Shown here one piece after another: positions 62,051 to 64,000 of a stretch of DNA of 64,000 nt. The DNA comes from Planctomycetia bacterium (GTDB lineage Bacteria; Planctomycetota; Planctomycetia; Pirellulales; PNKZ01). The stretch is from NCBI GenBank assembly GCA_021413845.1, contig JAIOPP010000020.1, positions 93,713-157,712 on the forward strand, in the 5' to 3' direction. A program made the position numbers and the translations under genes. The notes under the pieces were generated by a model. That model searched no databases. It was not told the DNA's origin and saw only the letters and a program-made list of their open reading frames with translations. The first letter of the stretch is position 1; each line of letters begins with the position of its first letter.

Positions 62051-64000
62051 TCACCCGCCCGACGGCTGAAAAAGACCGCCAAGCCGATCAATAGCGGGAA
62101 ATAAGGTCGTGTTGGCGACGAGCTTCTTATACTCCTCTTCGAGCCGTGCATCTTCCTTCTTGTACTCTTCTTCCATCTGCTCGTTCTTATCGACCTTTTG
62201 CTTATTGCGATCGTCGGCGCTGCGCATGTTGATCGCGTCGAGAGTCGTCAGCGTCCGATGATGCGGACGGCGATTGCGAACCTCGATGAAGCGGTTGTCG
62301 CCGGCGAGCGAATCGAGCGCGTTGAGCACGATCGTGATGTTGTCGAAGTTCGGCACCCGATCGACGCTCGTCGGACGTTGATTTCGCAAGCGGAAGAATT
62401 GATAGCCCATGAAGTCGAGATCGGTGATGATCACGACGTCCATCGGCCGATCCTTCTTCGGTGCGGCCGCGGTCGCCGTGCCGGCGGGAGCGGCCGTGCC
62501 GGTCGCGGTCGGAGTGCTCGACGCCGTCGCTACCGGCACCACGTACGGGTTGACGATCGTCGCCGGAACACCGGTCGGCGAAGGAGACCCAACCGGCGAC
62601 AGCGGAGCCGTTGCCGCAGGAATCGCAACCGGGGCCGTAGCGGAAGGCGTAGCCGCCGCAGCAGGGTCGGTCGCGGAAGGCCCAGTTGCAGCAGGGCGGG
62701 CCGTCGCGGAGGCGGTCGCCGTCGGGCTCGCTGCCGGAGCTTGCGCCAACAGCAGTTCGTTCTTGGCGACTCCCTTCGAGGCTGCTCCTCCGGTCGTCGG
62801 CTGCTCGTCGGCAAGCCGCTTGATGTTCACGTCGGTCTTCGCTTCCGCAGGGGCAGTCCCTTGGATGCGCGCGACCATCGCGTATTCCAGCCCCGTCTTA
62901 TGCCGCGGCACGTTCGGGTTCAGCGTTTGCCCCAGCATGGTCTGCGTGAACATCTCGGCCCGATCGACGTAGCCGGACGACGTCGAGGTATGCACGAGCG
63001 GCGTGAACGTCAGAGTCGCATCCTTCTTCTTCGAGACCCAGCCGCCGAAGATAAACACGACCGCTTCGGTGTTCGCGCTGATCGGGTCTTTTTCATCGAA
63101 CAAACTCTGCTTCGCGTTGTTCTTGCCGAGCGCACCGTTGCCGATGAACACGTAGCCGGGCGGGAACTGCTGCACATGCTGCAACGGGTTGTACTCATGC
63201 GTCACGATCTGCTGCGAGCCGCTTTCGACGCCGAGCAGGTCCCAGAGCTTCTTCGTCTCCGAATCTTGGATGAACGGCATGCCGCCGTTGGCTTGCTGCT
63301 CTTGTTGCAACATCTGCGGGTAGTCGACCGGCAGCGGATCTTGGAAGATCAACGTCGGCACTCCACGGCGAACCGCCGTGACGAGTTGGTCCAGCTGGCT
63401 CGGGCGCCACAACGTCGGCTGGATCGCCATGAGCACGTCGATGTTGTCCGGCACCGGCTTCTCGGCGTCGAGGTCGACGACATCGTATTGCTTGCGCAAC
63501 TCGCGCACGATCTCCGGATCGCGCGGTTGCCGCGTCTCCGGATCGAATTCCTGGAACGTCGTCTTGTCGCCGATGAAGATGCCGAGCCGCTTCCGCGTGC
63601 TGCCGTTGAGGGTCGCGATCGACCGCATGACTTCATACTCGATCGGCGTCGAAGACTCGACGAAAGGAATCACGATTTTGTCGAGGCCCGAAGTAATGGC
63701 GACGCCGAGGAAGACGGTGTCTTTCGTGTACTGGCCCCGGACGAGCGAATCGATCTCGCGGCCGGTGATGCCATACAACTTCTCCGCTCGATCCGCTTCT
63801 TCGGTGAAGGGTTGAGTCTCGTTGATGCGCAGCGAGACGTTGGATCCCGCTTGCGCCGCGATCTCGCGCAGCCGCGTGATGAGATCGAGCCGCAAAGGCA
63901 CGAACTCCTTCGGCGGGTTCGGGCTGACGAACGCTTCGATGTGGATCGGCCGCTTCTTGTCCAGTTCCGCGACGACTTTCTTCGTCGAACCCAATAGCGT
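62051..64000 (-). CDS. GldG-family ABC-transport auxiliary protein (partial)
   Basis: The 3' part of a gene that continues past the right edge; 649 codons are visible and the true start lies outside. The visible sequence fits GldG-type proteins: PIHIEAFVSPNPPKEFVPLR, TGREIDSLVRGQYTKDTVFL, STPIEYEVMRSIATLNGSTR and, after a tract of about 100 Ala/Pro/Thr/Ser residues (nt about 62450-62750), MDVVIITDLDFMGYQFFRLR. These proteins sit in the periplasmic space next to an ABC permease, which is presumably beyond the edge. It is followed after 99 bp by the DUF4340 gene. Confidence 0.88.
   Translation of the reverse strand, partial: TLLGSTKKVVAELDKKRPIHIEAFVSPNPPKEFVPLRLDLITRLREIAAQAGSNVSLRINETQPFTEEADRAEKLYGITGREIDSLVRGQYTKDTVFLGVAITSGLDKIVIPFVESSTPIEYEVMRSIATLNGSTRKRLGIFIGDKTTFQEFDPETRQPRDPEIVRELRKQYDVVDLDAEKPVPDNIDVLMAIQPTLWRPSQLDQLVTAVRRGVPTLIFQDPLPVDYPQMLQQEQQANGGMPFIQDSETKKLWDLLGVESGSQQIVTHEYNPLQHVQQFPPGYVFIGNGALGKNNAKQSLFDEKDPISANTEAVVFIFGGWVSKKKDATLTFTPLVHTSTSSGYVDRAEMFTQTMLGQTLNPNVPRHKTGLEYAMVARIQGTAPAEAKTDVNIKRLADEQPTTGGAASKGVAKNELLLAQAPAASPTATASATARPAATGPSATDPAAAATPSATAPVAIPAATAPLSPVGSPSPTGVPATIVNPYVVPVATASSTPTATGTAAPAGTATAAAPKKDRPMDVVIITDLDFMGYQFFRLRNQRPTSVDRVPNFDNITIVLNALDSLAGDNRFIEVRNRRPHHRTLTTLDAINMRSADDRNKQKVDKNEQMEEEYKKEDARLEEEYKKLVANTTLFPAIDRLGGLFQPSGG

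Noticed and set aside
62198..63997. A 599-codon forward frame opposite GldG
   Set aside because: Extremely Arg-rich and without any domain. It is an effect of the GC-rich third codon positions of the GldG gene.

Overview
The window looks like a chromosomal segment of a planctomycete, probably in or near the Pirellulales. It is GC-rich, and many genes start with GTG or TTG. It carries a fused type I dehydroquinase/shikimate dehydrogenase, DUF1571, DUF4340 and GldG proteins, PQQ-propeller proteins, an LCCL protein and sigma-54 activators with FHA or receiver domains. An ADP-heptose epimerase (LPS core) and several secreted proteins point to a cell with an outer membrane. No rRNA, tRNA, CRISPR array, phage or insertion sequence was recognised. 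The lineage is inferred from gene content only.

Layout. 1-1.7 kb: start of a CNNM/DUF21 protein, an SDR and a small membrane-anchored protein (minus strand). 1.8-8.6 kb: pyruvate kinase, a Cys-rich secreted peptide, a duplicated ABC-2-type permease, a TPR lipoprotein and small conserved proteins. 8.6-23.9 kb: a long minus-strand run. It starts with a soluble histidine kinase and its NtrC-type regulator, then mutL-aroDE-aroK-prepilin peptidase (tightly packed), a hypothetical protein, a TMTC-like TPR membrane protein, a giant MscS channel and CorA. 24-26.6 kb: rpsO-pnp. 26.9-28.6 kb: divergent secreted LCCL and PA14-like proteins. 28.7-33.5 kb: comEC, hldD and a serine hydrolase (minus). 33.8-37.6 kb: SDR, S9 peptidase and cupin (plus). 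37.6-41.9 kb: class V aminotransferase with DUF971, a DUF433/DUF5615 toxin-antitoxin pair on the opposite strand, and a PaaK-like ligase coupled to a DUF1445 protein. 42.1-44.6 kb: MFS transporter, then a hairpin-rich leader and rpsD. 44.6-51.7 kb: PQQ propeller coupled to a fused hydantoinase/5-oxoprolinase, and an FHA-GAF-AAA+-Fis activator. 51.8-57.3 kb: cbiX, a Prc-type protease, a DUF1571 protein and an alpha/beta hydrolase (plus). 57.3-64 kb: metK with two membrane proteins, and the DUF4340/GldG pair, cut by the right edge.

No single dramatic new system stands out. The best leads are: (i) a pyruvate kinase whose residues at the potassium site suggest K+ independence; (ii) a prepilin peptidase that lacks the zinc cysteines and is translationally coupled to shikimate kinase; (iii) a 14-bp tandem repeat unit found at two distant gene boundaries; (iv) a possible D-glutamate/5-oxoproline link between the DUF1445 and oxoprolinase genes; (v) a structured rpsD leader; (vi) Ala/Pro/Thr low-complexity tracts shared by adjacent GldG and DUF4340 proteins; (vii) the divergent LCCL/PA14-like secreted pair.

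Annotated starts are often downstream of the longest open frame. They were chosen by signal peptide, ribosome-binding site, overlap with the preceding gene or family start. Coordinates include the stop codon.
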